A stretch of 64,000 nucleotides of DNA, taken from NCBI GenBank assembly GCA_016748015.1, contig JAAOMT010000276.1, positions 278,343 through 342,342 on the forward strand. Reading direction: 5' to 3'. Positions within the stretch are counted from its first letter, which is position 1; every line of letters begins with the position of its first letter. Below the pieces are notes generated by a model. That model was not told where the DNA came from and did not search any database. It saw only the letters and a program-made list of their open reading frames with translations. Shown piece after piece: positions 10,503 to 20,356 of the stretch. The stretch is from Geosiphon pyriformis. Its lineage: Eukaryota > Glomeromycota > Glomeromycetes > Archaeosporales > Geosiphonaceae. Both the position numbers and the translations under genes were made by a program.

Positions 10503-12010
10503 ATGACCGCAGGAGCTCTTTTGGAAAGCGACTGTCCCGACCTACAACTTGTGGCACGTGGTAAAGTAAGAGATTTGTATCGAATCGACGAAAATACTTT
10601 GCTTTTCGTCGCGACGGATAGGATAAGTGCATTCGATGTGATAATGAAAAATGTATAATCAATTATCAAAAAATTCAAAGAAATAAAATATCAAAAATTA
10701 CGACCAAGTTTTGAATCTATCCGGATTATTAATATGTAATTTTAAGGGGATCCCTGGTAAAGGGAAAGTTTTAACACAAATAAGCGTGTTCTGGTTTGCT
10801 TATCTTGCCGATATCATACCAAACCATTTGATCACGACGGATTTCGATAAAATGCCGGAAAAGGTGAAAAAGTATAAGAAACAGTTGGAGCATCGATCTT
10901 TGTTAGTCAAAAATTTACAAGTATTTAAATTGGAGGCGATCGTGCGAGGATATATTACCGGTATTTCTGACACGATAAAAGAATTAATCAGTTCGAAAGT
11001 GTGGTAGATTTGCGTGTTATTCAGGGTTTGATTTCCAGGTTTATTTCCAATCATCAGGCTCTGCGTGGTCAGAATATAAGCAAAGCGGTACTATATGTGG
11101 GATACCGTTGCCGGAGGATCTTGAAGAAAGTCAACAATTTCCCGATGTTCTATTCACACCCAGTACAAAGGCTGATATCGGACAACATGGTTAGGTGATG
11201 ACATTTTGTCGCATTATCACATGACTATATGTTAATACGCTTTTTCAAAATTCTGGGATTCGAATCTATTCCATGCAAAATTTCTTTTTTTGGTCTTAAA
11301 AAGATGAAAATATTCATCCTAGTAAAGGTAAACTTTTGGAAATTGCGTAAATTTTTTATTTCTCGCGATTAATGAATTCTAATATTTGCAATGACTAAAA
11401 GTGGCAGAAATCGTTGGGACAAAATATGCCAAGGAAATTTCGGAAACCTCAATAAAACTTTATAACAAGGTACCAAAATCTAGACATCAAACGTATACCT
11501 TGAATCTCATAATTACTATTTATATAATATTTATGGCATACAGGCGAAAGATTATGCGTTAACCAAGGGTATTATCATCGCAGACACAAAATTTGAATTT
11601 GGAGTCGACTCAGAAGGAACCTTGTATATAGTGGACGAAGTCTTAACACCAGGTTTGTTCCCGATTTCTTGTGATTTTCCACTTTGATTTTCTTTAAAAT
11701 AATTTATTCGTAATTACCAAGATTCTTCGAGATTCTGGCCCGCTTCAAAATATAAAATCGGGCAGAGTCAGAAAAGGTATACTAATATTCAAATAATCTT
11801 TTTGCTGAATGCTTCCTGTGATATCCAAATCTTACCAGTGGTCCCGTGATATTTAGTTTTGACAAACAGAGCCTTAGAGATTACCTGACGAGCATTAAGC
11901 ACGACAGAAAAACGAGTATCTTACTGCCCGACGAAATTGTTAAACAAATAATGGAGAAATACATGGAAGTCTATACACTGTTGACCGGAGCTGCACCAAA
12001 CTTTTTATAA
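10503..12010 (+). CDS. ADE1: SAICAR synthetase
   Basis: Phosphoribosylaminoimidazole-succinocarboxamide synthase, which ligates aspartate to CAIR with ATP in cytosolic purine synthesis. Eight exons: 10503-10652, 10747-10960, 11058-11189, 11304-11327, 11402-11469, 11544-11652, 11722-11776 and 11857-12010. They give 301 residues, close to the monofunctional yeast enzyme. Hallmarks: ARGKVRDLY near the N-terminus, [25 protein letters not shown] (joined across an intron), [22 protein letters not shown] and VDEVLTPDSSRFW. Exon 4 is a 24-nt microexon encoding ENIHPSK. Every junction keeps phase and reconstructs family motifs, so the model is strong. It stands alone, not fused to AIR carboxylase. Confidence 0.94.
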
Positions 12011-12257
12011 AAAATAAATGCGATACCCTTGTGGTTTTTTTGTCTTTATTATTATGATTATTATCATTTAATGTTGATACAAAAATATACAATATATTAT
12101 GAGCATCAGAAACCAATCACAAATCTCGAGATCGATTTGGAACCAATTATTTGTTTCTACTTGGCTCTGTTCTCATCGCTGCCCCTTTCATAATGTTTAT
12201 TAATCATTCAAGAATTCATTAGCCCAATAATCCAGATGAGCTTGACTCGCCCTTGCA

Positions 12258-13823
12258 TTATGTGATAATATTTATCGCCGGTGAAGTATATGAATAAGGA
12301 GGCAAAAACTCCTCGTTCAATGATTGATTTCGGGACGGTAAAGATGGAGCTGGCCGAGTTTGAACATCTGATAACGAATAAGATGACCCAGGTTGCGAAT
12401 GTGCTGGACGTGAAGGTAAAGTTGGAGGGGTTTGTCGTCGTGTTGGTGACAAAAAAAAATCAGGCTCCAAATCTGATGATGATGGTGCTGATGGAATACA
12501 TTCGGGCGATTGTGGTAATAGGATCGGACTAGGTATAAAAGGAGGTGAACTTAACGTATGATTGTTTGTAAACTCGACAAGTGAAGGATTAGTTGAATGA
12601 GAATAAATTGGGAGGTTCAATATTGAAAGAGATGACGGTAATAAAGTCTGTATAGTTTGTGGCTGTTCTAATTGATTTGTTTCGCTCCAAGTCAAATTTA
12701 GTGATGATTGACTGTAAAGTCGTGCAGCTTGGTCAATACATTCTTGGGGAATAATGTTCGTAATGATTTCCTCACTCAGCAAATTTTCAATTTTAATTTC
12801 TTTCGCCAAATTTACATTTGATGCCCGGCCAAACATAATTTTCACTTTTAATTTATGAGATATCGTGATATTATTAGAATTTAACGAATTGAATATTTTT
12901 CCTTCTTCCGGAACCATCAATTTAACTATAGTTGAACACACATTTGCAGAAGAATCGGACAAAGCCGGTACTTGTTTTCCAGCAAGCCTCGTTCGAGCCA
13001 CATACTTCTTTTGTAACCACTTTTTATTGCCCTGTCGAATTTCACGATATTCTTTAATTGCCACATTAATGCTCTTCAAATATACAAGTGGTTTATAAAA
13101 GATTAACTTGACTGGAACCGAAATTTCAGAGCTTCGAGAATACGAAGAGAATGGCAACGAAACATCATAGCCAACTCCTTTGAGCTTAGCATCCTCCCAT
13201 TCAATCCATCGTGTCAAATCTGGTGAATGTGGAGAGGCGTATCGTGTGATTAAACAACAAGCTTCAACATGTTTGTGGTCCGATTGTAAAAGATTCGGAT
13301 GACGTAAAATGCTTGCTTTCAACTTATAATAAATCTTTCCCCTTTGGTGTGGCAGTTCTATCGATGAAGGAAGATTTTCTGGAATCGGAATATCAAACGG
13401 TAAATCTAAATGTGTTATTTTCTCGAACTGGTTGTTTGAACCACGCCATATTTCAACAGAAAACGAGCATAAATTTTTGTTTGCACCTCGAGGTTTGTTA
13501 GATTGGGTATCCCTGTTTTCCCAAAATACATCTTCGTGCCCTTCAAAAACAATCCAAATATTTTTTGCGTGCAAAGGTTCTCGCGCGGAATAACGCAAAT
13601 GAAACCTTCCAGATATTGAGGCTTGCTCTACGCCTAGAAAACCTTTCTGAAAAGTATTTTGATTTGGTAAAAATGAGAAGAATGCTTTTTCGCTATGCTT
13701 TGTGTAGTGGGAACGGGGTGGGCCGTTCTCTGCCAGGTTTGATACCATTTGTTTCCGCGTAGTATTATTAATTTTTATCGATAAGTAAAGAGAGCCGAGT
13801 TCAAAAAAGAAAAGGTAAATCAC
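12258..13823 (-). CDS. Arrestin-like trafficking adaptor
   Basis: Single 521-codon frame. The start is more likely the internal ATG at 13748 (MVSNLAENG, 496 residues), because the preceding 25 residues look like translated leader. The N-terminal half is an arrestin fold. Its arrestin-N part contains the region around HLDLPFDIPIPENLPSS, and its arrestin-C part runs from about GVGYDVSLPF through FYKPLVYLKSINVAIKEYRE. The C-terminal third is disordered and Ser/Pro-rich and ends near LPPY, a variant of the PPxY motif that binds WW domains of Nedd4/Rsp5 ligases. Family knowledge: such alpha-arrestins recruit ubiquitin ligase to plasma-membrane transporters. A decayed paralogue lies at 5160-5998. 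It converges with ADE1, leaving only 247 bp between stop codons. Confidence 0.82.
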   Translation of the reverse strand: MIYLFFFELGSLYLSIKINNTTRKQMVSNLAENGPPRSHYTKHSEKAFFSFLPNQNTFQKGFLGVEQASISGRFHLRYSAREPLHAKNIWIVFEGHEDVFWENRDTQSNKPRGANKNLCSFSVEIWRGSNNQFEKITHLDLPFDIPIPENLPSSIELPHQRGKIYYKLKASILRHPNLLQSDHKHVEACCLITRYASPHSPDLTRWIEWEDAKLKGVGYDVSLPFSSYSRSSEISVPVKLIFYKPLVYLKSINVAIKEYREIRQGNKKWLQKKYVARTRLAGKQVPALSDSSANVCSTIVKLMVPEEGKIFNSLNSNNITISHKLKVKIMFGRASNVNLAKEIKIENLLSEEIITNIIPQECIDQAARLYSQSSLNLTWSETNQLEQPQTIQTLLPSSLSILNLPIYSHSTNPSLVEFTNNHTLSSPPFIPSPILLPQSPECIPSAPSSSDLEPDFFLSPTRRQTPPTLPSRPAHSQPGSSYSLSDVQTRPAPSLPSRNQSLNEEFLPPYSYTSPAINIIT

Positions 13824-14140
13824 CAGAGCGAATTATAAAAGGTCGGAGAGAACCAAAAAGTTTCCCGTTTAGATATCTAAATTTTGATAAAATTAAGAAT
13901 TCTTACAGGGAACAGCATAAATTTTGTTGTCGGAATTAGAATTCCAATTAAAGGTATCAAGATAATAATTCTCCGAGATTTGTGTGTATATCCCATCTTA
14001 TAAAGGATTTATAATTTTTTAAATGAAATTTTTATTTCTCCAAAGAATCGTGTGATATCAGTATTTTAGGAAAAATCTGGATAATTGCAACTTGCTATAA
14101 TCCTAAAGAAATCAAAAGCGAGATAATTATTTCCATTTAT
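13824..14140. other. Intergenic, AT-rich
   Basis: About 320 bases upstream of the arrestin-like gene and downstream of the 116-residue gene. No frame or repeat of note. Expected to hold the arrestin promoter. Confidence 0.4.
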
Positions 14141-14491
14141 TCAACTAAAAAAACTTTTAACCTTTTCACCAAGAGGATCTTTTGGATACTGTATCTGATA
14201 CTGGGTACTTGCATCCAATTCTTTAGCACGTCTTTCCTGCAATTTTACAAAATAATCACCTCCCTCCCCATCATTTCCCGGTCCAAAGTTACTTTTACGG
14301 ACCTGGGGCCCAGCTTGGACTGTTTTCAAAGGGATACCTTCCCCCGTAGCGACCTTTTCTTCTTTACTGGGAACAGAGATACTAGGTTCCTTGTCCGAAT
14401 AGGTCCCGATTCTTTTTTCTTCGGGAGGCTGATTTAAGCCGGTTTCTTGATAACGGGCGCTGTCATCTTGAGACCCGGGAGTATCACCCAT
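14141..14491 (-). CDS. Small hydrophilic protein, unrecognised
   Basis: Intact 116-residue frame with a clean ATG (MGDTPGSQDD) and stop. It is hydrophilic and probably disordered in its N-terminal two thirds (Glu/Lys/Ser/Pro). The last 35 residues (YFVKLQERRAKELDASTQYQ onward) look more helical. No signal peptide, membrane segment or known motif was found. Codon use and amino-acid balance look like real coding sequence, unlike the low-complexity frames elsewhere. It is followed on the same strand by the arrestin gene and preceded by a membrane-protein gene. Function unknown. Confidence 0.6.
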   Translation of the reverse strand: MGDTPGSQDDSARYQETGLNQPPEEKRIGTYSDKEPSISVPSKEEKVATGEGIPLKTVQAGPQVRKSNFGPGNDGEGGDYFVKLQERRAKELDASTQYQIQYPKDPLGEKVKSFFS

Positions 14492-14567
14492 TTTTACCAG
14501 ATTAGGATTTCAGGAAGTTTGAGGTTGAAGCGTGGGGTTTCTTTAGTTGATTCAATAAATTTCTATT

Positions 14568-15221
14568 TCACATCAATTTATCAACCATAAAATGAAATAA
14601 AATTCCTATCATTCCTGACATCATCATTACTACACCTCTGGCGACATCATCGACCATCCTCACCACTAACAAAATCAAATCCACCAATCGACCCATATAA
14701 ATTACAAAAATTGTCATCAAGAACAATTCCCACGCTAAAAATAACCACCTTAAGGCGGGAGGTTGTGATTCTAAAAATCGAATATGGTCCTTTAATAGAG
14801 AGGCAACTGCGTTTGTAATTAATCCTAAGCCAAAAATGTCTGTTGGTTGGATGTGGATTGTGAATTTTATATTCCATAATGAAAATTGGTTATTTGTGGT
14901 GTTTATGATAGAAGGATTGCTGTGGGAAAGTGAGGAAGAGCCGAGTGAAGAATAAGATGATTTAGGTTCTTTGTGTTTAAATTTAAAAAAGGTTATCTTG
15001 GGAAACTTTAATTTGAATGAGAACCATCTTGATTTCAATGGTTTTTTCATATAATTTTTATGGTTTGAGGTAAAAACTTTAGACTTGTGTGGTTTCTTTA
15101 AAGAGAATGAGATACCATTATTTCCGTCACTAATGTTGCTTTTGTTAAATGCGTTAATAGTTTCTGAATTTTTTGGTAAAAGCATTATTACTAACGAAAG
15201 AATTTGAATACAGATACACAA
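14568..15221 (-). CDS. Putative small membrane protein, unrecognised
   Basis: 217-residue frame. The N-terminal half is basic and Ser/Asn/Lys-rich. The C-terminal half has hydrophobic stretches consistent with two or three membrane segments: around FGLGLITNAVASLLK, LRWLFLAWELFLMTIFVIYM and VVMMMSGMIGILFHFMV. The first ATG is at 15221; the ATG 12 codons in (MLLPKNSET) is an alternative that removes a hydrophobic leader. No family recognised. The 5' end lies only about 100 bp from the left end of the TIR element at 15322, so its promoter may have been affected by that insertion. Confidence 0.5.
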   Translation of the reverse strand: MCICIQILSLVIMLLPKNSETINAFNKSNISDGNNGISFSLKKPHKSKVFTSNHKNYMKKPLKSRWFSFKLKFPKITFFKFKHKEPKSSYSSLGSSSLSHSNPSIINTTNNQFSLWNIKFTIHIQPTDIFGLGLITNAVASLLKDHIRFLESQPPALRWLFLAWELFLMTIFVIYMGRLVDLILLVVRMVDDVARGVVMMMSGMIGILFHFMVDKLM

Positions 15222-15321
15222 ATATAGAAAAATAAAAAGATTGTTTATAAGAGTTGGCTTCTAAATTTAGATTCGTTACCTATTTTTGTTGTCTGACCTA
15301 TATATAGGTTTTTTGATATTT

Positions 15322-15376
15322 GGGGCGTGCTGCAACAAAACCAGACAAAGTGAACATTTGACGTCATTTGGGCATC
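15322..15376 (+). repeat. Left terminal inverted repeat
   Basis: The first 45 bp (15322-15366) are identical to the reverse complement of 23869-23913. The match continues to 55 bp with three mismatches, all transitions. The outer end reads GGGGCGTGCTGCAAC. The last 8 bp of the perfect part are TGACGTCA, a palindrome identical to the consensus cAMP-response/ATF site. Confidence 0.93.
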
Positions 15377-16674
15377 GGGCCCGAAAATTTTATTTTCGCT
15401 GTTGCTTTGTCCGTAGCTTTTTAATAATTCAATATTCACCATATAAAATAGTTACAGTAAGTAGGCCAAAAATATAACCCACAGTCCTTTGCTTTTATAT
15501 TTCGCTATTTTTTTTTTTTTTTTTTGTTAACTTAATCTGATGCTTTGTTTTATGTTCCTGAGCAGCTTTGACCGTGACAAAGTCATTGTTTTTTTAAATC
15601 ACTGACATTAGTATTAACGCAATAACGATAAATATTAGGTCCAGTTACTTTCTATTGCATTTTAGCACAAATGCTTTCGCTATACGAACTTGCTTCTTAA
15701 GAGCCAGAGAACTAGAATAACGAATAAATTATCATTTACCTATATGTCAAAATCAGGATACTAGTCTCGCAGGATTTCTCGAAGATGCGGAAATCAACGC
15801 CCACGTATTTAGCATTTGGAAGCTTACCAAATGTTCCATTAAATTTGGCGGTTTTCCTTGGAGGATATGAACTTTTTGCTTAAGAAATAATAATTAGTTC
15901 ACTGATTAAACTTTCCTTAAAGCTAATAATAACTCTTTGGTGGGAGATAGAAAAGGAGTAATATTATGCTACTATAAATGGTGGTGTTAACATAAGACAT
16001 ACTTTTTTCAGCGCCGTTTTCCTTCCTCACTTCTTTACAAAGGTTTTCATAGTGTTGCGCTTTTTCTCCAAGCTTTTATTTACGCCTGAACTAGTGTCTT
16101 CTAATTCTGCGTTTCCCAAGATTCCGTTAAAAACTCGGGGAAAAGAGTTTTCCTTTTCAGATAACTCGTAGTAAATCATTAGTCTCTGGGGTTGTAAATA
16201 TTCTAACAATTTACTGCATACCGATATAGTACTCTCATTTTCTTTTTCCTGTGAATTTAATTAATTACATGTATATTCGAACAAACGACAGAGTAAACAA
16301 GCGGTGGCTTAGCGTGGGTGACGTAACATGAAAATTTTTCACATCATACATCAGCCGCTATGTATCAACAACGCGTCTTCTCCAGACCTCATCTTGTCCC
16401 CATGCACCTGCCGCACCAACCCGTGTTATAAACGCAAGTTGCCCATTATCAGTTTCTTTGGTCCATTCTATTCTCTTCACCATCGCAAAAGTTTTCTACA
16501 TTCTACACGTAAGTTCGACATAGGCCGCGTTGATTACCTCTTTGCGCACGCGTGGTGAAATTTTGCTCATTTGCTGACAATTTACAGTTTGCCTGGTTGC
16601 CCGCGCCATTTTAAATATTAGGCATTTCTCAAGTTGAGTGCTCTTCTAGTTTATGCTTTTACTAGCATCCATGG
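15377..16674. other. Left arm of the TIR element, no gene seen
   Basis: About 1.3 kb between the left TIR and the tandem repeat. Contains a T-homopolymer near 15510-15525 and only short frames without recognisable motifs. Base composition is less AT-biased than the surrounding spacer. Confidence 0.4.
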
Positions 16675-17062
16675 TATCCTACGCTCGTATGGTTAGCCCT
16701 GGACCGATGTTTGGATTAGAGGTCGCAGGATAATCATTATAACTCGCTCTCTGTGGCTTATAATGCCTACTCCTGGATGCTCTCTTCCAGTATACCAAAC
16801 AACTAAGTATCCTACGCTCGTATGGTTAGCCCTGGACCGATGTTTGGATTAGAGGTCGCAGGATAATCATTATAACTCGCTCTCTGTGGCTTATAATGCC
16901 TACTCCTGGATGCTCTCTTCCAGTATACCAAACAACTAAGTATCCTACGCTCGTATGGTTAGCCCTGGACCGATGTTTGGATTAGAGGTCGCAGGATAAT
17001 CATTATAACTCGCTCTCTGTGGCTTATAATGCCTACTCCTGGATGCTCTCTTCCAGTATACT
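16675..17062 (+). repeat. 133-bp tandem repeat, 2.9 copies
   Basis: Copies start at 16675, 16808 and 16941 with the phrase TATCCTACGCTCGTATGG. The third breaks off at 17062 after CCAGTATAC. By eye the copies are identical, implying recent duplication or ongoing homogenisation. The array ends about 95 bp before the ATG of the intron-rich gene, so it may be its promoter or a subterminal transposase-binding region (inference). Confidence 0.92.
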
Positions 17063-17156
17063 AGCTTGTTAACGGATGCTATTGCTTTGTTTTCATTGCG
17101 ATAAATATCTACTAGCAGCAATACTCATAAGGCTTTTTTCCAGACTAAACAATAAT

Positions 17157-19618
17157 ATGGATTTCGACCATTATGTTGCCGATTACCAAATGATCTCTGA
17201 TCCAAAAAATTGGAGCGCTCTGGATTGTCTACATTATCTCAAAGAACGCGTAGATTTTAGCTCTGATAGCAAAAATGACATCCTTAAGGCGTTTAGAAGA
17301 AGATTTAAGAATGTCAGTCAATCTACAGCAATACTAGCTGGACCCAAAAAGAAGGCATGCGACCGCCAAAGAAAGTTTCAAGAGAAGGGAAATCATCGAC
17401 TTCTTTGAAAAGCAGGACCAAGCATTCGCGATTGTATGTAATTGCCCGTTTGCAGGATTGGTTTGTTACACTATATTTCAATAACAACTATTGTTTATAG
17501 CGAAAAAATGACAGGGATGTTTTCCAAGCCGTTGATAGCGCAAAAGCAGCGATCGCAAAGTCCGCAAAAACGCAAATTATGAGAGTGAGCACCACTTCGT
17601 TTTGTTTTTCAGTAGGATGAGTGTACTTTGGCTTTTCATATCGATATTGACATGATTTAAGACGTTAGACGGGCCTATAATAGAAGGCCACATCAGTGTT
17701 GCTGGGCATAAGCGTGTAAGTCAATTGTTCTTATTAATTCATTTGCTCCTATGAAATGGTGCTAAATATATTGTATTGGCATAGCAACGAGATCCTGCAG
17801 AAGATGATACAGATGACGATACCGAGGATGATACGGAGGGCAAAAACAAGATACTGAAAAAAGTGAGTATTAAGCATGTTATTATTCTGGAAAAGTCCTT
17901 CCATTATTACGCTCTAAGAAGATTCCGTTACAGAATACGCTCCCAAGGCTTCAGCGAAAAACCAACACTATTACATGAAGATACAGTCACCCATTCCGCT
18001 GAGCATGACGATTGCAACGCTGAGGGCGAAACCCACAGAAATGTGGCAGAGGATGAAAACGTAACGGTAAGAGTTTAAGGTTCCGTAGCTTTAGTTGGGC
18101 CCATTTGGATTTTTCGACAAAAGGAGAAATTAACATTAAGGTACTTACTTTACACCCGATTTAAAGGAGGATATCGACGATCAAGCCCTCTTGGCGAGGA
18201 ATCTTTTAGACGAAGCGCAAGAAATTCCATTAGAGTTAAAAAACCTTCTTGACGCCTTTCAAACATATTGTCAGGGATCAGAGAACTTGTTGACGAGCAA
18301 CGGTATAATAGACCTTAGGCCGTCGTCAGAATTTGTCCTCTCCTATACGGACGAATGTGATTACAACGAGTTGCTTGAACGTACCTTCAATCCCATTGAT
18401 GAGATATTCCCCGAAGCAGCTTTCACTTTTCTCCTTGAATTTTTTTCCAAGGTACGAATTATCATAAAAGAAATAGTAATAATGATTATCGTAAATCCGA
18501 CTTATCACTCTTCATTTTCTTAATAGAGTCTAACTTGTCAGCATTGGTATGACGAGATCGAGAGATTGCTGGATCCAGAACATGATCCATTTATTAAAAA
18601 TATGAAGAGGTTCATGTTTGAGGTTCTTCCTATCTTGTAGGTAACTGCACTGCATTTCTCTTAAGAAGATATTCTAATGTGGTTTTTCTTTGCTTCAGTC
18701 TTGATGCGTTTGCTATGGGATCTGAAAACCCAATGAAGGAAAGGAATATGGGAGAAGAGGAGTACATGACAGCATTCATCCATCCCATGTTGAAGAAAGC
18801 GCTTGGAAGATTTGCGAACCTGCGATATAAGCCGTAAGTGAAAATCGTTTCCGATTGCATTTGTACCTAAACAACTTACTCTTTTGTACTCTGCTAGTGG
18901 TGATAAAGCGATAGAGGCGTCTGCATACCGAAAATCAATTACAGCGCAATCGGGAAATCCGGATAGAGCAGACGGTATCGCCTACACGTCAAACAAGAAG
19001 CCTTACGAAATATGTGTGGTCGAAGGGAGCAAACCTTACGATACTGAGAACGGAAAAGAAACACAAGATTTCATCCAAAACACCCGTGCCGCAAAAGATA
19101 TGATTAATTTTCTAGTAACTCAAGAAGTCAAGCAGAAAAGGGCTCTGCCAACATTCTTTCGAACCTTCATGGTCCAAAGTTTCGAGACAAGTCTGCGCTT
19201 CTATTTTATGGATTACCTGAGTAAGTACTGTATACGTATATATATTATATATTGCATTGTTTACTGAGTTTACGGAAACTTTTTTTAGGTTTTTACAGAA
19301 TATTTGAGATTGAAGCCTGTGAGCTCCCAGTAGATCTGGCGGAAATAAATTTGTTTCCTTTTCTTTTCCGTGCGGTCATTACATGGGCGGTAAGTCCAAG
19401 AACCTTAGGCCGACGCAGAATTAGTTTTTAGTAATTACTTTTAACTCCTATTCTAGATCCTGGCAGGAAATACTGATAAAGAGTTTCAAACATTTCGGAA
19501 TTCCAAGCGAAGCTCAAGAGTCAGTAATGCACATAATTTGAGAGTGCTTGCTCGATTGCAGCATAACAAGGCACGTCCAGGCAACAAAAAAAGCTTAAAA
19601 ATGAAAAATATAATTTAG
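17157..19618 (+). CDS. Intron-rich element-borne gene, possible PD-(D/E)XK-type nuclease
   Basis: I can splice most of it in phase: 17157-17249 or -17312, 17338-17433, 17501-17584, 17662-17715, 17785-18066, 18167-18451, 18527-18636, 18699-18833, 18898-19220, 19289-19389 and 19457-19618. The total is about 560 residues. The N-terminal third is hydrophilic with an Asp/Glu/Thr run. The C-terminal half is globular. It holds PDRADGIAY followed by YEICVVEGSKPY, reminiscent of the D...ExxK core of restriction-endonuclease-like folds, then a helical stretch with TRAAKDMINFLVTQEV. The C-terminus is basic. I do not recognise the family by name. The first intron is uncertain: the frame change between 17312 and 17338 would need a 25-nt intron, an 88-nt intron from 17250, or a frameshift. 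It lies wholly inside the TIR element and uses ordinary fungal GT-AG introns. Confidence 0.6.
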
Positions 19619-20312
19619 ATTCATAGTAGCTTATTCATTTAATATGTAGTGACCATAGCGGAAGCATAATCTGTTGTGATAATCGACTCTTTGCATATAG
19701 TAGCCCCCGGGATTAAGACTGAACGTGTATTTGTATTTATGAGACGCGCATTATGAAGGGTTGACTGTATTGGATATATATACATAAATGTTATTTCGTA
19801 ATAATAACTTGCGTCAGGGGAGTACAAACAGTTTGTAATATATGGATATCTCCAAACTACGTTGAAATTACCAAAGCTGGTAGACATAGTAAACACCATA
19901 AACTGTACTATTGATTTATGATTCAAGCTTTGATACCGTAGTATAGTGTACGGTTGTTCTCTATAATCGCTATTTCATTTCTTGCGAGAACGAGAATTTT
20001 CTGGGCTTAGATTCAACAGACAGAATTCCGATGTGCGCAAACTCCGATATTTATTATTGTTACCATTTCATGAAAATGAAGGGTTTAGATACGTGTTTCG
20101 AGATCAGACTTAATAAAAGAAACGCAAGTAATTTGGATCAATTATAAAGGCATACAGGGTTATCCCTCCATGTAACGACCCTCTTATTCCTCTATTTTTC
20201 TTTTTTTCCTTGGTTCTTGAAATGATTCTGCCAACATCCGTTTAAGAGCTTTTATATACACGGCTACCCTATGTATAGTACATAATGAATGCACAATATT
20301 ATTAAAATTTTA
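19619..20312. other. Spacer between left-arm gene and transposase-like gene
   Basis: About 690 bases with no credible gene. It ends at the internal TIR-like piece, and a (TA)n run at about 20337-20356 follows just before the transposase-like frame. If the element is composite, the junction should be near the end of this spacer. Confidence 0.4.
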
Positions 20313-20332
20313 CAAAACCAGACAAACTGACA
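20313..20332 (+). repeat. Internal TIR-like fragment
   Basis: CAAAACCAGACAAACTGACA closely resembles the inner part of the left TIR (CAAAACCAGACAAAGTGAAC, 15335-15354), in the same orientation. It sits about 45 bp before the transposase-like frame. It may be the eroded left end of a smaller element whose right end is the TIR at 23869-23913. Confidence 0.55.
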
Positions 20333-20356
20333 TAAAATATATATATATATATATAT

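Noticed and set aside
10711-11007. ADE1 frame read continuously to 11007
   Set aside because: The reading after 10960 is intron: the conserved [11 protein letters not shown] continues only from the acceptor before 11058.
16675-17062. CRISPR-like array
   Set aside because: The 133-bp units are directly adjacent with no unique spacers; it is an ordinary tandem repeat.
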